Assembly: GCA_029953675.1 (NCBI GenBank)
Contig: JAMWBK010000007.1
Location: 124,001-188,000, forward strand
DNA from: Rhodosorus marinus
Lineage: Eukaryota > Rhodophyta > Stylonematophyceae > Stylonematales > Stylonemataceae
Direction: 5' to 3'
DNA length: 64,000 nt
Positions within the stretch are counted from its first letter, which is position 1. Each line of letters begins with the position of its first letter. This document shows positions 12,181 to 27,836 of this stretch, in pieces. Under the pieces are notes generated by a model that did not search any database, was not told the DNA's origin, and saw only the letters and a program-made list of their open reading frames with translations. The translations under genes and the position numbers were made by a program.

Positions 12181-12585
12181 GCAGCATGTAAGCAGGATGT
12201 ACCCCCTTCCGTCCCCCGGTCATCAAAAGCTCGTTTCTACTCTGAAAGTAGCAGCTGACGATTCAGAGATAGATTGGTGCACAGGGACGCGGTGGCATTC
12301 TCATAGCCTAGAAAACGACGAGCGTTGGTTTCATCTAGTCAGCAGCACGGTACACCAAAAGCAGAGGCACGGTAGCAGCATGTAAACAGGACGTACCCCC
12401 CCAAAACCCTCCCCCCGGCCCCCTGCTCGTCAAAAGCTCATTTCTATTCTTAAAATAGCTTCTCATGATTCATAGATAGATCGCTGCGCAGGGACGTGGC
12501 GGCATTCTCCTAGCCTAGAAACCAACAAGCTTTGGTTTCATCCAGCCAGCAGCACAGCACACCAAGGCAGAGGCACGGTTGCTAC
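12181..12585 (+). repeat. Two diverged tandem units of about 195-210 bp
   Basis: The first unit starts with cagcatgtaagcaggatgta near 12182 and the second with cagcatgtaaacaggacgta near 12377. Both continue through tcgtcaaaagctc, a gattcatagatagat-like segment, cagggacg.ggcggcattc, and end with caccaa..gcagaggcacgg. The array ends about 280 bp before the DUF92 gene, so it could contribute to that promoter. No coding capacity is evident. Confidence 0.75.
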
Positions 12586-12866
12586 TCTTGCTGGAGGTTT
12601 ATTGACCGGCTAGATCAGAAAATTCCGTTGAACTTGTATTTGTGGTAAAACGACTACCTTGTTGTCAAACAAGTCACACTGGGTGAACGCAAACGCCGTT
12701 ACACAAAGGATGTTCAAACTACCTTCCGATCTGGCCCCCCAAATCCTCCAGTTCACCTCCCGAGACTCCCGTCGTAAAGGAGTCGAGGTTCTCCAGGAAC
12801 TTGAGTGGTGGTCTGGGTCTGATGGGGGTGATGAGCGCGATGGGTTTTTGACCGGCGTGGAATCCC

Positions 12867-13770
12867 ATGGGTTTGCTTCAAGATCTTTGGCTAGGTGGAA
12901 GCGGGGGGTTGATAGCAACGGCGGAGTGCAGTACATTGGGTTTGCTTGTCAATGGCTCAATCGGGCTGTTCCTTCTCCGCGGTGGTCGATCACCAAAGTC
13001 ACTGACCCGCGCCGGGGTGGTCCATGCGGGTGTCTTGGGATGGATCCTAATGACCTGCGTTGGGATTTCTGGGTGGATCCTATGCGCAGGTTTCCTCGTT
13101 GCTGGGTCGCTGCTCACCAAGGTCGGAAGAGAGAGGAAAATCGCCGAAGGAACATACGAAAGTAGGCAGGGCGCACGTGGTCCTGAGAACGTCTGGGGAG
13201 CTGGGTTGTTCCCGGCGTTGATTGCCATCGCTTTGGCTTCATTTCAACTCATACCAAATATTCCGAGTACTTGGATCAACGTGAGCAAACATTAGTTTCC
13301 AGCTCAAGCGTTTTGGTCAAGTCCAGCTAAAGCTAAAAGCTTCACCTCTGAAACATGTTGCTTAGGTGATCAGAGTAGGCTACACCGCCGCCCTGGCCAC
13401 GAAGATGTGGGATACAACAGCAAGTGAAGTTGGTAAAGCGTACGGAAGCGCTACAATTCTTATCACAACTCTATCCTCTGTCCCACGAGGAACTGAAGGT
13501 GGGGTTTCAGTTGAAGGGACTGCGGCTGGGACAGCCGCATCTTTGATCGTCGCGCTGTTGTCCTGGTCGTTTGATGCCTTACCCGGGGTACTTTCAGTTC
13601 CGATCATCGTCACCGCGGCAACGATTGCCAATATCGTCGAGGCCGTGATCGGATCGACTCTGCAAGGATCGTACCAGCTAAGCAACGAACTGGTTAACGT
13701 TATCAACACGTTCACCGGTGCAGCGTTGTCGATGGGTTTGTCCGCTGTCCTAAGTTCGCTGAGCCAGTAA
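12867..13770 (+). CDS. DUF92/TMEM19-family membrane protein, likely phytyl-phosphate kinase (VTE6-type)
   Basis: Exons 12867-13280 and 13366-13770 are joined across an 85-bp GT-AG intron, giving 272 residues, the family's usual size. Exon 1 has hydrophobic segments followed by RAGVVHAGVLGWIL, GSLLTKVGRERK and RGPENVWGAG, all DUF92 landmarks. Exon 2 begins VIRVGYTAALATKMWDT, continues with ASEVGKAYG, then SVPRGTEGGVSVEGTAAG, and ends with ELVNVINTFTGAALSM. In plants and cyanobacteria this family includes VTE6, which phosphorylates phytyl phosphate for tocopherol and chlorophyll recycling in the plastid envelope; the animal branch is TMEM19. The gene's setting in a phototroph favours VTE6, but no assay-level evidence exists. 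The start at 12867 is the first Met in frame after a stop, so a targeting exon further upstream cannot be excluded. Confidence 0.82.
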
Positions 13771-14960
13771 TTAAGGTCCTCGCGGACGAGAGTAGATACC
13801 TGTAGAACACCAAATATTCTGGTCACATCCCCACGAGAGCCTGTTTGAGAATACGCAAGCCTCTGTGCCGGTCCGAACGACCCCTTGGCATGATGTCGCC
13901 CGGGTCACCACAACTGATCGCGAGGGCGGCAGGGAAGCGTCGCAGCCACGCTGCAAAAGCATACCAGCGGCTAAAGCAGGACTGTTTTTTTGCTTGGCAT
14001 CGGAGAAGAACGTCGTGGTCGGGCTCTTGATTGAACCACTGACTAGTAGCTTGAGAATAAGAACAGCCGTCGATGATGGAGTTGCTCTGTTGATTATATC
14101 CCAGCAGTCGTATAATCTCTAATGAAAAAGACAGTTTAAGGTCTCAAAGGCCGGCCACGCTAAGCAAGGACTTCGACAATACCCGAAGAAGATGTATGCT
14201 TGCGGACCTCTACAGGAAGACTGGACTTCTCTCGAGTGTTATTTCAGGCCGTTATGGGCAATCAAAGAACGATTGCCACCTCTCTTCTGTGTTTTGTTCC
14301 AGTCACTTCGTCTTCCGCAGCTCTTCTCATAAGCGAGAAGAGTCACAGCTTGAGGAATGTCTTCTTCACCATCCCATTTTTGAAGAGGTAACTTTGGTTT
14401 GTTACACAGCGCTCAGGGACGAACGCTGAGAAACACCCAATACGTCGGTGGGTCTCTAACATAAAAGAGCACCCACCGCCATCGTCCTGCGTGTGTACTT
14501 GCGGAGGAGCCAGAAGAAGTGTGAGAAGGTCACCCCTTTGCCTTTCCACTGACGTTTTAGTTGTCGTTCCTCATACCTGCCGTCTTGACCAGAGGAGCCG
14601 ATGAGGACAAGCCGATGAGGACAAGCCGATGCTAAAAGAAGCAAAATCGGCCCGTACTTTTGAACTGCGTCCTCACCTGACAGAACAGGACGTCTCTTTG
14701 CTCACAAGGGTTTTGTGGACTGTGCGAGGAACGAGCTTTGGAAAGGGTGTGTAGGTCAACTCTTCTCGACGAGGAGAGGTGAAAGTTATAAATCGAGCGG
14801 TGTCTGAGGAGGCACCTGTTCTTGTCGAGGAGAGGAAGGAGAGGTTTGGAGCAGTACTGCCTGGACGTGTTCTTCGCCTGATCGATTTGAAGACGACGGC
14901 GCGTTGAGTTGAGGGTTTAGGAGACTGTGGGAATGAGTTTCTGCTCTTGGAGAAAGAAAC
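13771..14960. other. Intergenic stretch between DUF92 and PEX19 genes
   Basis: No supportable gene. A short tandem duplication of gccgatgaggacaa lies near 14598-14630. The final 200 bp is the presumed PEX19 promoter and leader. Confidence 0.35.
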
Positions 14961-15773
14961 ATGAGCGGAGAGGATGATTTGGATGGAATACTCAACTCTG
15001 CATTAGATGATTTTGATGTCGTTGAGGAGCAAGAAAAGCCCCATGAGGAAAAGTCAGAAGCTCCAGAAGTAACTGTCGAGGATGAAGAAGATCAGGTTGA
15101 TGAGGATGAAGCTGATAAGATTTTGGAAGCCTTGGAAGGACTGACTAGAGATACACAGGGTACGTAGGCAGCTTTTCTTGTATGGTTCATTTTGAGCATT
15201 GTGTTAGACGCTGCTGACGCTCTCTTTCGTTCCTGTCTTTGGGACACAGCAGCTGGTGGCAGTTCTCCTTTCGGTGTCGGAGGTGATGACGATCTTCTGG
15301 AGAACATGAGCGCTGAGCTTCAGAAGCTTGGCAACCTTGACGGCATTATGGACGAGTTATTTTCTGCTGACGTGTTCAAGGAGCCGATGCTCAAGTTGAG
15401 GGAGCTCTACGACACCTACCTCGGAGATTTCGCAGATACACTGCCTCCCGAGGAGTTGGACCGGTACCGAAAGCAGAGAGAAATCGTCGAGGAAATTTGC
15501 GTCTTACATGAAGGAGAGGATTCCTCCAGCGATAAGACAATGGAACTGTTGGAGAAGGTAGGATAGCCTTTTCACCCTTTCCCGGAAGAATGGGATTCTC
15601 ACCCAAGGCATGCTCGATTGGCAAATACGCTCTAGTTGCATGCCCTGGGTGAACCTCCTGAACCTGTTACGAAGGGGCTAGATGAGGTCGAAGGTGCAGA
15701 AGGAGAGGAACAAGTCTCTGAAGCAGATCTTCGGAAGGCCGAAGAGATGATTGATAAGTGCAAGGTGCAGTAG
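14961..15773 (+). CDS. PEX19: Peroxin-19, peroxisomal membrane-protein chaperone
   Basis: Three exons, 14961-15159, 15250-15557 and 15636-15773, have GT-AG introns of 90 and 78 bp and encode 214 residues, shorter than most PEX19 proteins (about 240-300). The acidic N-terminus (MSGEDDLDGILNSALDDFD) resembles the PEX3-binding region. The middle carries GIMDELFSADVFKEPMLKLR and LYDTYLGDF, the hallmark PEX19 block. Exon 3 opens with LHALGEPPE, the conserved C-terminal element next to the cargo-binding helix. PEX19 binds membrane peroxins in the cytosol and docks on PEX3. No C-terminal CaaX farnesylation motif is present: the protein ends KCKVQ, where the Cys is followed by only three residues. 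The decayed DUF92 fragment starts almost directly after the stop codon on the opposite strand. Confidence 0.88.
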
Positions 15774-15799
15774 TGGGCGGTTCACTTTGTTTGAAAACG

Positions 15800-16030
15800 T
15801 CAACCCGAGAACGCATCCTCGCGGTACTGTTGATGATCGGGACTGCGGGTGCGCCGGATACGTCATCCAACGACCAGGACCACAACGCTATGAGCAAAGA
15901 CGAGGCCGTTCCAGTCGCTGTTCGAAGCCATGACCGGCGCAACAGGTGAGGACCGGTGCCTGCAAGGTCTGATACAGTAGAGCAGGATTTCCGGCACTGT
16001 CCTCTCGGGACCGTGAACGAATCCCCTGGT
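15800..16030 (-). pseudogene. Decayed DUF92 (VTE6-type) fragment
   Basis: Read on the minus strand, this stretch gives pieces such as TATGTASSLLIALWSWSLDD and VPIINSTAR. They align with TAAGTAASLIVALLSWSFDA and VPIIVTAAT of the intact DUF92 gene at 13366-13770. At DNA level the shared words include gtcctggtcgtt followed by gatg, and cccgatcatc. Flanking sequence is frameshifted and no start or splice signal is preserved. It is a broken copy of one exon segment, inverted relative to the parent and about 2.5 kb away. Confidence 0.65.
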
Positions 16031-20430
<4,400 letters not shown>

Positions 20431-23202
20431 CTTGTTAGTAGTTTTCTTGATTTTTTTATTAGCGGGCCCCCGGGGGTTTATGGGGGAAAAATTTGGGGCG
20501 TAGGAGCGCGTGTCCTGCAACGCGCGGAATAGAGTCATTTACAGTGCGTCGATACATCTCAATACTAACTTAATCACTTTGTATTCAACATTTGTTTGCC
20601 CTGGCCGATTAAAACACGAGCAAAGCAATGCTTTTCCTATTCACACAACATTGGAGCAAAGCCTTCACCGATTTACAGATCGCGGGGAACAACTCGTTTC
20701 CTGAGCTTGCCGCCTTCGCGAGCCATCAAGCATTCGAGCCCTCACGAGACTTTCGCTCGCTCTAACGCTTGCGCAACGTCAAAAGGCGGATTATCCAACC
20801 CAATCCGACATTCCAATCCGACGTCCCAAGCGCCTTCAGCATCAGTCAATCATGACCGCACCGTTCCCCCCGTTTCACCCTTTCCCCTCCGCTCCCAGTT
20901 GCCAAAACTCCCAGTCTCGCTTTCCCCGGTGAATCGTTCCATTCTCCTGACCAAAATGACACCGATTCCGTTTACGCGGTGGTGCCTGGGATCACCGCCC
21001 AAACGCTGAATGGCAACCCTCCGATCGAACCAGTCAAAGTCAAGGATCAAGAAAGAACAACGATACATGCTCCTATAAACCAATGATATCTAGGTACGAA
21101 CGTGACAGGTGAAAAGCAGCATATTATTTCACAAAATATGATACACGCAGAACAGCCATTCGACACAAAAATTAGATTAAGCCAATCATATACTTAAACA
21201 TACTGATTGGAAAATAATCTTGAAATTATTTACTTTATTAAAACAAATCAATTCACATGTCAATCCAATCAAGATGGTCACGGATATTATTCGGAACATC
21301 ATTGGACAGTCTGATGCATAAGCAATCAATTCTGATCGAATTTCCGTTCCGTAATCTAGGGGAAAGGGCAGTACTGGAAAGGATTTGTGATTGTTTTTAT
21401 CTCTTTAATGTGAAAAACTCATAAAACTTCAAAAAACAACATGCTTCATAAACAACAAAATTTCAGGACGGGAGGGTAGGGAAAGTCAACGGTCGGGGGG
21501 GGGGGGAGGGGGTAGGAATTTTTATTATTGTCATGCTCAAAAAAAAAAAAGTCTGGTATTGTGAACGGGTGAGGACCCCGTGGCCGTTCTAGCACGAGTT
21601 TATGTTTTTTGTGAATAAAATGGTAGGAATAAGAGGTATTGCGCTTGAACTGAGGAAATAGCAGTTTTGGAGAAAAAAAAAGAAGGGTCACGCTTGGGCT
21701 GGCAGAGGCAAAAAAAGGAAGAAAAACCCTAGCTGGTATGTGTTTCTTGTGACGATGATCGCTTTGGGTGGGAAAGCGGATTGGGGAACTCGTGGGCGTG
21801 CCGATTTTAAGTATGTGAGCCTAGCCTGGGCGTTTAGCTTCCAACCAAGCGGACTTTGTTAATGATGTGATGATTTATGTAGTTTGTACTAGGTCGTCCC
21901 GTGGCTGTTGGCTTCCTTTTTTTTTGGTTTTTTTGGTTTTTGTTTCTGATGGAATCAGCCTCTTCCGAAACCAGAGCGGTGGATGAATCTGCAGAGAAAG
22001 ATATCATCTTCCAGAAATCCCCGATTGCAAGGATGAGACACTTTCCGGTTGAGGCGACGACAATTGCAAGGGGGGCATTTCCGCTTATGCCGGACGCCGC
22101 AGCCAGTTTGTTAGGAGCCCAGACTTTCTTTGCTTTAATACGGTTTTTGAACCTCTGTAATCTCAAAATGCTGAAGGGCAAGTTCTCTTCTGTTGGAGTC
22201 ATTGTGAACTCATCCCGGCTCCTTGTCGTGAACTGATTGGAATTTGCTGTTGTTTGGTTCCTTTTTTTTGGATGGCGGTGTTCTCTTTGTGGCAGTAGGA
22301 ACCCTTCCTGGCTTCCACCACCGGCGACTTACGCGTTGATGGGCTCGAGCAGGTTTTAACTGCTTTGGATGATCCAATTTGCGTGTGTGCGTGTTCTATT
22401 GGAGAGCTGCACAACTGGAACTATACCGCCGGAACCGCCACCAGGGTTTAGCAATCGAATAGTCGTCTCGCAATAATAGTTGGTTCCCTTTTTGCAAAGG
22501 ATATTCAGGATAGAAACTGAAAGGCGTTAGTTCCTCACGGGGACCCTGCATCCTGAACTGGTCCATTTGGCAACGTGCCCTTACAAGAACACCTTCCCAA
22601 CCCCCCCCCCCGCCGGCCAGAGCACGGTAGTATACTCCATCCTCGTTCCGAATTTCTCTCCTGCAGAAACAGCGAGGAAGAATGATTACATATCTTTTCT
22701 CTGGTCTGCCCCACGAAGTGCATCACTCAACGCTTAGCCTGCTTGGGACATGTTCAATACCTACTTCGTACTCACAGAGCTTAACTTCGTAAGGTCATCT
22801 AAAAACCCCTCACAGCTTTTTGTAAAACTGCAACCCAATAGAAACCAAAATCTGTCCTAAACAATACAAATTTTGATAAATACATCCAATGAAGTAGTTT
22901 TCCGCTAAAAATAAAGACACGTTTCTTATGTTAATTGGATACGAAAAGAGAAACTAGAGTGATTCCAATAGTTGAAGATGGACAGATGATTTGTGTAAGG
23001 ATGGGGGCGATGGGGGCGTTTTCAGTCATGATTGGAAACCAAGTCAAAAAGCTCTGAGGGTCTTGGCACAGTGGCCGAGCAAACTTGTCCAGGAGGTTGA
23101 TGGTGTTTTGTGGGACAGTGAGGCGTGTCGTAAACCGGCCACTGATACCTCTGTTTTTGGGGGGAGTTGTGACCTCGGAGGAGCATGTAGAAAAGAGAGG
23201 AG
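20431..23202. other. Long intergenic stretch; one weak open frame
   Basis: No gene is firmly supported. A minus-strand frame at 21834-22202 (122 codons, basic N-terminus, one hydrophobic segment APLAIVVASTGKCLILAIGD) overlaps a plus-strand frame of similar length at 21901-22236. I cannot tell which, if either, is coding. A and G homopolymers occur at 21497-21550, and a C run at 22600. Confidence 0.35.
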
Positions 23203-24662
23203 ATGGCGAGTGAGGTTCATGGGCCAAAGGACGGGATGGGGCGACTTACTCATCCTGAGGTCAAGTCCGGCGACCAAAAGAGGAAGGTTTGTGTTCATCT
23301 TTTCAATTTTTTTTTTGATCTTTTAGTGTTCCAAGTGGTGAGGGCTTTTTTGAACTTGGGTGGGAATCCATTCTGCCGCCTGCTCACGTTCAGTTGACTT
23401 TTTTGCATCTCTTTCGGTAGTCGGGTTTCGAGGGAACCGGCGGGTCGCCAAATTTGCTCCAGTATCTTCACGGACTTGACAAGCTCGAGCGCCAAGGACG
23501 GCACAAGAACTTTATTCGAGAGATTCAAGTCTCACAAAAGCAGCAGAGTGACAGGCCAAAAATGGAAGATCGCGACGGCTCACTCTCAGGGGAGCTGCTC
23601 ACAAGCGGCTGCAGGACGTCGATCCCGCCTCCTTTTTATAACGACATTCGCGGCTCAAGGACTAGCCGGGTTAAGACGCGGAAGAGAATAGCCGAGGTAA
23701 AAGAGCTGAAAGTTCCGGCCAAGATTCAGAAGGGAACTACTCCCGATACAGAATCCCGCCAAGTGACGGGGTCGAGCACAGGGAGTCTTGTCAGCGGGCC
23801 TTTGAGAAAGCCGGACGGCGCGGTTGGGAGGAAGGCACGCTCTGCGGGAGGAGGCTTCAGAGATAAACCGGACAGGAGCAGAGAATCGGTGCTCTCTGAA
23901 AAGAGGGGAAAGGGCAATGGCCTTCTTCCACATTCTACGTTTCGGAATATTAATGAAGGGATGTTCTACTCAAAGCTTCCTAGGAGAAAAGCTTCCGGTG
24001 AATCGACTTTCGAAAACTCGAGTTCATTTGATCGTAGTGGCCATGTCGCGAGTTTGACCCGATCGGACGGTGACCGGCGACGCTATGGTGACCAAGTGCA
24101 AAAGAAGAGCCAAGGCGTGTCCCAGGAAGGGTGTTCAGATTCGTCAGCACATGAGGAAGTGAGCAAGATAGTCAGCCCGTGCTCCGACGCAAAGACCACA
24201 AGACGCAGTAGAGTTGTGGAAAAGTCGTATCCGTTCAAGAGCATGATACATGCAGCGAAACGGGTACGGTCTCGAGAATCTCACGAACCTGATCGCGGGA
24301 CGGAAACACCAAAGCCAGAGGCATGCCCAAAGATGTCCGTTAGCGATGCGAGTGACGCAGAGAGTACTGAAGGAGAAACAGCTCAACATGGTCTTGGAAA
24401 GCTCCATGGCGGCAATCAGAGGAGCTGTGAAATGGACCCAGAGGCCCTCCTGCAACTGAATGCAAAATTTTCTGTAGGGTATGTGCTTATAAAACCTCCG
24501 AAATCAATTAAGCAAGCAAGGCATGCTCAATGAAAATCCTGACACCAACCGCTTTCGTTTTCCCTTTTTGAGTACAGACAGGACGACGGCTCAAAATATA
24601 AGGACGTCCTGAGAAGTGCCCTCGACTACCTTTCGAGAGACATAGCCGCCAGAGGGGAGTGA
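23203..24662 (+). CDS. Unrecognised basic, probably nuclear protein, three exons
   Basis: Exons 23203-23286, 23421-24478 and 24578-24662 are joined by GT-AG introns of 134 and 99 bp (phases 0 and 2), giving 408 residues. I do not recognise a family. The first 60 residues read across the junction as GDQKRKSGFEGTGGSPNLLQ, then YLHGLDKLERQGRHKNFIRE, a compact and possibly folded segment. The middle 280 residues are rich in Arg, Lys, Ser and Gly, likely disordered, with repeated basic clusters that could be nuclear signals. The C-terminus DPEALLQLNAKFSVG plus KYKDVLRSALDYLSRDIAAR looks helical. Support is the 352-codon central exon, in-phase junctions at both ends and the absence of a competing frame. 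Confidence 0.6.
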
Positions 24663-25009
24663 GCTGAGCACTGAATATTTCAACGATTCCACCAACCCCT
24701 CAGGTAGCCCCTTCTTCGCCCGTGTGCACAGTCAAACCCACCCTCGATCGATTTTCAGGTGTATGTAAATTTAGTTGATTGTCAATAGTTCACTGCGTCT
24801 CCATGGCGTGTGCTCGCTCGCAGGCCTAGCAAACGGGCGTCCGGGTTTGCTTGAGACAAAGCCTCAGTTAATATTAAACTTGTCGAAGTTCCATTTCTAA
24901 AATGTTCAAGTCGGGTTATGATGAACCGCCGATGCGCCTAGCAAGAGATTTCCAAAAAAAAACAAAGCCACAACGTACTCCAACGCGCGGACGAAAGAGA
25001 GTACGTTCC
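24663..25009. other. Short convergent intergenic region
   Basis: About 350 bp between the ends of two convergent genes. I see nothing beyond presumptive 3' untranslated sequence. Confidence 0.4.
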
Positions 25010-26098
25010 TCAGCTGATCTCCGGAATATCTAGGACCTTCTTGAGCTTTTCGAAGGTCGCCATTGTGATAGCTGTCTGTGGCACGATCCTGTACAAGCAA
25101 GAGCCGAAGGAAAGAACGAGGAAACAGGGAGCAGATTCAGTTGAGCAATTTTCAAAACATCACGAGTCCAAACCCGACAAAACTGTGCATACCACAAAAC
25201 CCTAGCTGCCATGCCTCGAGTGAGGCCCCTGAAGCCTTCTTCTCTTGCTATTCGCTTGAACGCTTCCCACGTTGACTTGTACTGTTTCGAGCGCTGTGAA
25301 CAGGAGACCGCAGCGGAGGCGCGGGAGGCAACCGCGTCAGTAAAAATTCAGCTCGAAGGGAACTGCGGGAAACGGTATCTTGTATACCTGAAACTTGACG
25401 TCTCCTTGAGTCTGAATTCTCGTCTTGATGATGTCGAGAGGAGTTGTAGTGGCAGCGGCGAAGCCACCGCTTGCGCTAGCCGAAGCGAGGATGTCTATGC
25501 TCCCCAGCTCTCGCGCTGAGGAGACTCCGCGTTTTCGGCAGAAGAAGGCTTTCCACTGCTCGTACGCGGCGAAGTAGAGCATCGAGTATGGTCCGAACGT
25601 TCCAACAGTAAGCGCGTAGCCTCTGAACAAAGAGCGAAGCCCTTCATGCCGGAGTAAGTCACGAAATGCGGCTATGGACGACGCGCTGGCCCCCTCTCGA
25701 AGCTGAGCCCTCTGCTTCAGGACCTCCATGGGAACCCAGAATACCGCGGATACGGTTTCGGCGGCAAGTCCGGACGCTAGATGAACGAGGGGCGACTGCG
25801 CCGTGAGGTTGGTCAACTTACAGAACTGAGTCTTGGCGACATCATAAGTCGTGAGAAATGAAGCGATGGCTGGAGCATGCATCGCCGCGGTGATTCCGAA
25901 TCCTCTGTAGAGTCCTGTCACTCCGCTGCTTCTCACAACGCTTTGCAGGACGGTGACCACCGAGCCCTGGCCCGGGTTTGCCATCACATTCGTCCGCACC
26001 GTGTCCATCGGATGCGCAAAACATCGCGCAATCAGACCAGATACTGCACTCGCTCCAAGACGACGTATGCCATCATTCATTCTTCCATCCGTACTCAT
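25010..26098 (-). CDS. Mitochondrial carrier family (SLC25) protein
   Basis: Exons 26098-25388, 25293-25196 and 25088-25010 are joined by introns of 94 and 107 bp, giving 295 residues, the standard carrier length. The three signature motifs are present, one per repeat: PMDTVRTNVM, PMEVLKQRAQL and PLDIIKTRIQTQ. Each is followed by the G.. .LYRGFG, SLFRGYAL or GLTRGMAAR element. The last intron uses donor gtggtatg so that the frame continues as RVLIVPQTAITMATFEKLKK. Carriers move metabolites across the inner mitochondrial membrane, or occasionally plastid membranes. The atypical PM in motifs 1 and 2 does not let me name a substrate. The start at 26098 was chosen because the hydrophobic first helix begins about 15 residues later. 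Confidence 0.88.
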
Positions 26099-26199
26099 TC
26101 TTAACGATCCAAAAGTGTATCTCCATATCCATTCTTTCATCCCCTCACCCCTGCCAACCCTCAGTCCACCCTGGTCAGGACGAAGTTGACCAGGTGGTA

Positions 26200-26690
26200 A
26201 AAGGGTCCACATGGAACACTCCCGAAAAACAGTAATCGGGAAGCCTGAGAGCATAGTCGGTATCCCAGTAGAGTATGATGAACATCGAGGAGTTCTGTTG
26301 ATGGGATAATCGACAGGTGCTATTTGGGTGAGGCGAATGAGGGGCCAACTCCGTTAAAACCCCCGGGGACCAGGTAGCGAGGGGGTGCTGAGACAGATGA
26401 AGCTGCGACATATGAAACAGAATGTTCCAGCATCATCGGTAAACGGATATACATCAGTCAATGCACCCGGTTGGACCTGACCTACGCGGTAAACAACATC
26501 TGATCGACTCGTCTGGATTCGACGAAAACATACATCAGCATGTTATCAGATATCTGAAAGGAACAAGGGACTGCGCGCTCCAGCATTTAAAGCGTACAGG
26601 GCCAGAAAAAGTAATCGGCTACTCCCCCAGATACTGATCGGCTATCTGGTCCTGCAGCTCGATTATCCACGAGCAATCTTGGAACCCGGA
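26200..26690 (+). mobile_element. Ty1/copia reverse-transcriptase/RNase H remnant
   Basis: The plus strand around 26446 reads YISQCTRLDLTYAVNN, and after an in-frame stop and shift, HQHVIRYLKGTRDCALQHLK followed by VIGYSPRY. These correspond to the copia RT C-terminal landmarks TRPDI.YAVN, RYLKGT and GYSDAD. The frame is broken by stops and shifts, and no LTRs are visible. It is a dead fragment. The upstream 200 bp shows only faint similarity, so the left boundary is approximate. Confidence 0.72.
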
Positions 26691-26695
26691 CAGGT

Positions 26696-26935
26696 TCATT
26701 GCGCTTCTCGAAGAAGATGCTTTCTTAGACCAAAAATTATGTCCTTCACCCGTTCTCCTGCTGCAATGAGTCCCGCTTCTGAGGGTTTGTTTCTTTGCTG
26801 CGCCATGTGATCAAATGGTCCTTCATAAAAGTCACTCCATACACTCATCGGCGATCTGCCTTCGTTGCGGTAACCCCACGTTGTCCCTTCCATCATCAAT
26901 CCCGTCCCACTCCAGATGTTCCAAAAAAATCCCAT
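26696..26935 (-). CDS. Small hypothetical protein (79 residues)
   Basis: A single uninterrupted frame with an ATG, no recognised family. The N-terminus MGFFWNIWSGTGLMMEGTTW is aromatic and amphipathic, followed by a charged C-terminal half containing GLIAAGERVKDIIFGLRKHL. The composition would suit a small organellar membrane-associated subunit, but that is speculation. It abuts the copia remnant. No introns or partner exons were found. Confidence 0.35.
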   Translation of the reverse strand: MGFFWNIWSGTGLMMEGTTWGYRNEGRSPMSVWSDFYEGPFDHMAQQRNKPSEAGLIAAGERVKDIIFGLRKHLLREAQ

Positions 26936-27836
26936 CTTCTCTACGCCCCCTTCCCCTAATCATCTTCTAGACAAATACTAATATATTCAAATATAATTCA
27001 CGTTTTATTGATATTTACGTGACGTAGGATAACCCCTAACAAATTAGACTAAGTGTCCCATTTATCTTGTCCCAGGTAGTGAGAGTGCTATTTTTGCTCG
27101 TCTTGGTGTTGGAAAGGGTTTGGGAAAGTTCAGACCGAATGAGAGGGAATGGCAGTGAGCTTTTGGAGAGGAGCGAGAGAATGGAATAGACTAGAAAGTC
27201 GCTTCCGATTGACGAAAAAAATTTCTGTTGAGTTTTTTAATGTCCTTCTCCGGATCGAGATTGAAACGATCCGGATTTCGCTCGTAAAGTTTTGGGACGG
27301 ATGGGAAGGTGATCGGAGGTTTATTTATGAGGAGGATTTGTAGGAATTAACTGCTTTGTGAAGAGTTGAGAGGCGGATTGGCCACACTCTGATGAAAGGT
27401 TTTTACAAAATCGACCCGGGCGCCGACGTGGGCGGTCGTTTATTACGAACTGATCTTCGGCAATATTGTTCGAAGTCATGGTGTGGAATCGGCTGTACCA
27501 TAGAGGAAGAGAAAGAGCAAGGACCTCCTATAAGCTCTGTAGTCTGGCCTGAACTGAAGAACATCTCTTCGTGAAATCGAGCCTGATTGAAACAGCGTCA
27601 GATTCAAGACAAATTCAAAAGGGACTAAGAGGAGGAGCGCATATCCAATTGCTACTATTTCTTTAGTCAAAATAGCTACTGTCGGTTTTCGATACCAACT
27701 AGCTGAGCTAGCTTCTCTTCATCCAAAGAAGAAACATAAATACGTACGTCATCGTCACACATACCCCATCTAAAAGGGCCGCCACCCATCGAACCGCCCT
27801 CCGGGGGAGGCGGGTCTTCATTGTTATTCTTCTCTT
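26936..27836. other. Intergenic stretch
   Basis: No supportable gene on the plus strand. On the minus strand, 27700-27840 contains a proline/glycine-rich frame (EDPPPPEGGSMGGGPFRWGM) that could be a downstream exon of the 27837-28136 frame. I could not define the splice junction. Confidence 0.3.

Noticed and set aside
21834-22236. Opposed open frames of 122 and 111 codons
   Set aside because: Neither strand shows a recognisable domain or exon partner, so I could not choose; mentioned only under the intergenic entry.
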